A stretch of 5,187 nt of DNA from Patescibacteria group bacterium (lineage in GTDB: Bacteria > Patescibacteriota > Minisyncoccia > Phycocordibacterales > GWA1-40-21): the NCBI GenBank assembly GCA_018971765.1, contig JAGXAA010000061.1:1-5187 (forward strand), given 5' to 3'. Positions 4,299 through 5,187 of the stretch are shown piece by piece. The notes under the pieces are model-generated. The model was not told the DNA's origin, searched no databases, and saw only the letters and a program-made list of their open reading frames with translations. Position 1 is the first letter of the stretch, and each line of letters opens with the position of its first letter. The translations under genes and the position numbers were made by a program.

Positions 4299-5187
4299 AT
4301 ATGAATAACAAAGAAGATAAAAAAGCCGCGGAAAAGACAATAAAGCGCATAAAAGATAAGAATAGTTATTTCTGGCAGAAAAGAGCCGAAGAAGTATCGC
4401 TTGAGCTTTTTTATAATGCGGCCGAAATGGTGCCAGCTTACAAGGATTTTTTGCGGAAAAACAAAATCAATTCGTCTAAGATAAGAAATTTTAAAGATTT
4501 CAAGTCGGTTCCGCCGACAAGCAAGGAAAATTATCTGCGCCAATATCCGCTTGAGGATCTGACATGGAAGGGACATATGAAAAAATCTTTAGTTTTTTCT
4601 TCCACATCAGGTTCAACCGGCACCCCTTTTTATTTTCCCCGCAATCACATCTTGGATTGGCAATCGTCCATCTACCATCAGATTTTCCTTGAGAACAGCC
4701 ACATTGACCCAAATAGATCAACTCTAGTTTTGGTGTGTTTCGGAATGGGAGTCTGGGTTGGAGGAATTATAACTTACCATGCCTTTAAATTGATCTCGGA
4801 TCGCGGATATCCTCTAGCTATCATTACTCCGGGTGTTAACAAAAAACAAATATTTGAAGCTCTTAAAAATATTGGGCCTAAATTTGACCAGATAATCCTT
4901 TGCGGCTACCCACCCTTTATGAAAGATGTTGTTGACGAAGCCGAAAGTCAAGGTGTCAAATGGAAAGACTATAATACTAGGATAATATTCGCGGCGGAAT
5001 CTTTTTCCGAAAAATTCAGAGAATACATAATTGATAAAATGGGGATTCAAAATATCCACACCGGCACTATGAATATTTACGGGAGCGCTGACATAGGAAC
5101 TATGGCTATAGAAACTCCTATGAACATTATGATGCGAAGAATGGCTCTTGAGAGAAAGAATTTGTATAAAGAAATATTCACCGAAGC
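4295..5187 (+). CDS. PaaK/CapK-type adenylate-forming ligase, 5' part (runs off right edge)
   Basis: An open frame from ATG 4295 (or ATG 4301, two codons later) to the right edge; 297 residues are visible and family members are commonly about 430-450. Adenylating enzymes of the phenylacetate-CoA ligase group activate a carboxylate with ATP and pass it to a thiol or another acceptor. Visible signatures are the N-terminal VPAYKDFL region (45-53), corresponding to 'VPFYR' in PaaK; the ATP-binding Gly/Ser/Thr loop SSTSGSTGTPF (102-112); the AAESFSEKFREYI segment (233-245), equivalent to 'GGEPL...'; and IYGSADIG (261-268), equivalent to 'YGLTE'. The C-terminal subdomain is beyond the window. There is no good Shine-Dalgarno. 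The ATG overlaps the stop of the idi fragment (ATGA), allowing coupling, and a palindrome sits just upstream. The substrate is unknown; a link to the upstream peptide cassette is possible but unproven because two terminators separate them. Confidence 0.85.
   Translation, partial: MNMNNKEDKKAAEKTIKRIKDKNSYFWQKRAEEVSLELFYNAAEMVPAYKDFLRKNKINSSKIRNFKDFKSVPPTSKENYLRQYPLEDLTWKGHMKKSLVFSSTSGSTGTPFYFPRNHILDWQSSIYHQIFLENSHIDPNRSTLVLVCFGMGVWVGGIITYHAFKLISDRGYPLAIITPGVNKKQIFEALKNIGPKFDQIILCGYPPFMKDVVDEAESQGVKWKDYNTRIIFAAESFSEKFREYIIDKMGIQNIHTGTMNIYGSADIGTMAIETPMNIMMRRMALERKNLYKEIFTE

Noticed and set aside
4244..4721. Overlapping minus-strand open frames
   Set aside because: Antisense to the ligase gene, which has clear adenylation motifs; no independent support.
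4814..5059. Minus-strand open frame
   Set aside because: Antisense to the ligase coding region; no motif or ribosome binding site.
1..5187. tRNA or rRNA genes
   Set aside because: No cloverleaf-type sequence with a TTCGA-type T-arm or rRNA signature was seen on either strand by eye.

Overview
The window is AT-rich, uses the standard bacterial code (UGA as stop), and has compact genes, very small ORFs and several strong intrinsic terminators. Protein sequence style (the tyrosyl-tRNA synthetase, an Idi-like fragment and a HEXXH protein) suggests a Candidate Phyla Radiation (Patescibacteria/Parcubacteria-like) genome. That assignment is inference from style, not a database result.

Layout. (1) Positions 1-502, minus strand: 5' part of a gene for a protein with a HEXXH zinc-metallopeptidase motif, running off the left edge. 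(2) 543-720: a repeat element carrying a promoter-like block, a 38-codon ORF and an intrinsic terminator directly after the stop codon. A possible degenerate third copy of part of it lies at 729-776. (3) 799-3834: a three-gene cassette made of a sigma70-like promoter, tyrS, a 69-residue peptide with a RiPP-like leader, a hairpin terminator, a radical SAM/SPASM enzyme and a strong terminator. (4) 3871-4060: a second copy of the repeat element in the same orientation; its last 101 bases differ from the first copy at one position. (5) 4089-4298: the first ~55 codons of an isopentenyl-diphosphate isomerase gene, broken off at a perfect 11-bp palindrome. (6) 4295 to the right edge: 5' part of a PaaK/CapK-type adenylate-forming ligase.

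The most interesting content is the cassette. A short Cys-free peptide with a strong Shine-Dalgarno lies directly upstream of a SPASM-domain radical SAM enzyme with the full auxiliary-cluster cysteine pattern, the usual architecture of a ribosomally made, post-translationally modified peptide (RiPP) system. The hairpin between them would let the precursor be made in excess over the enzyme. A tyrS gene immediately upstream and an adenylating enzyme further downstream are unusual neighbours. Whether they belong to the pathway cannot be decided from sequence alone.

The second notable feature is the pair of direct repeats bounding the cassette. Each encodes a tiny protein ending in AKLFCQ and each ends in the same terminator. 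They could be a duplicated small-protein gene, a leader-peptide/attenuator module, or the edges of a recombining cassette. The idi fragment next to the second copy suggests local rearrangement.
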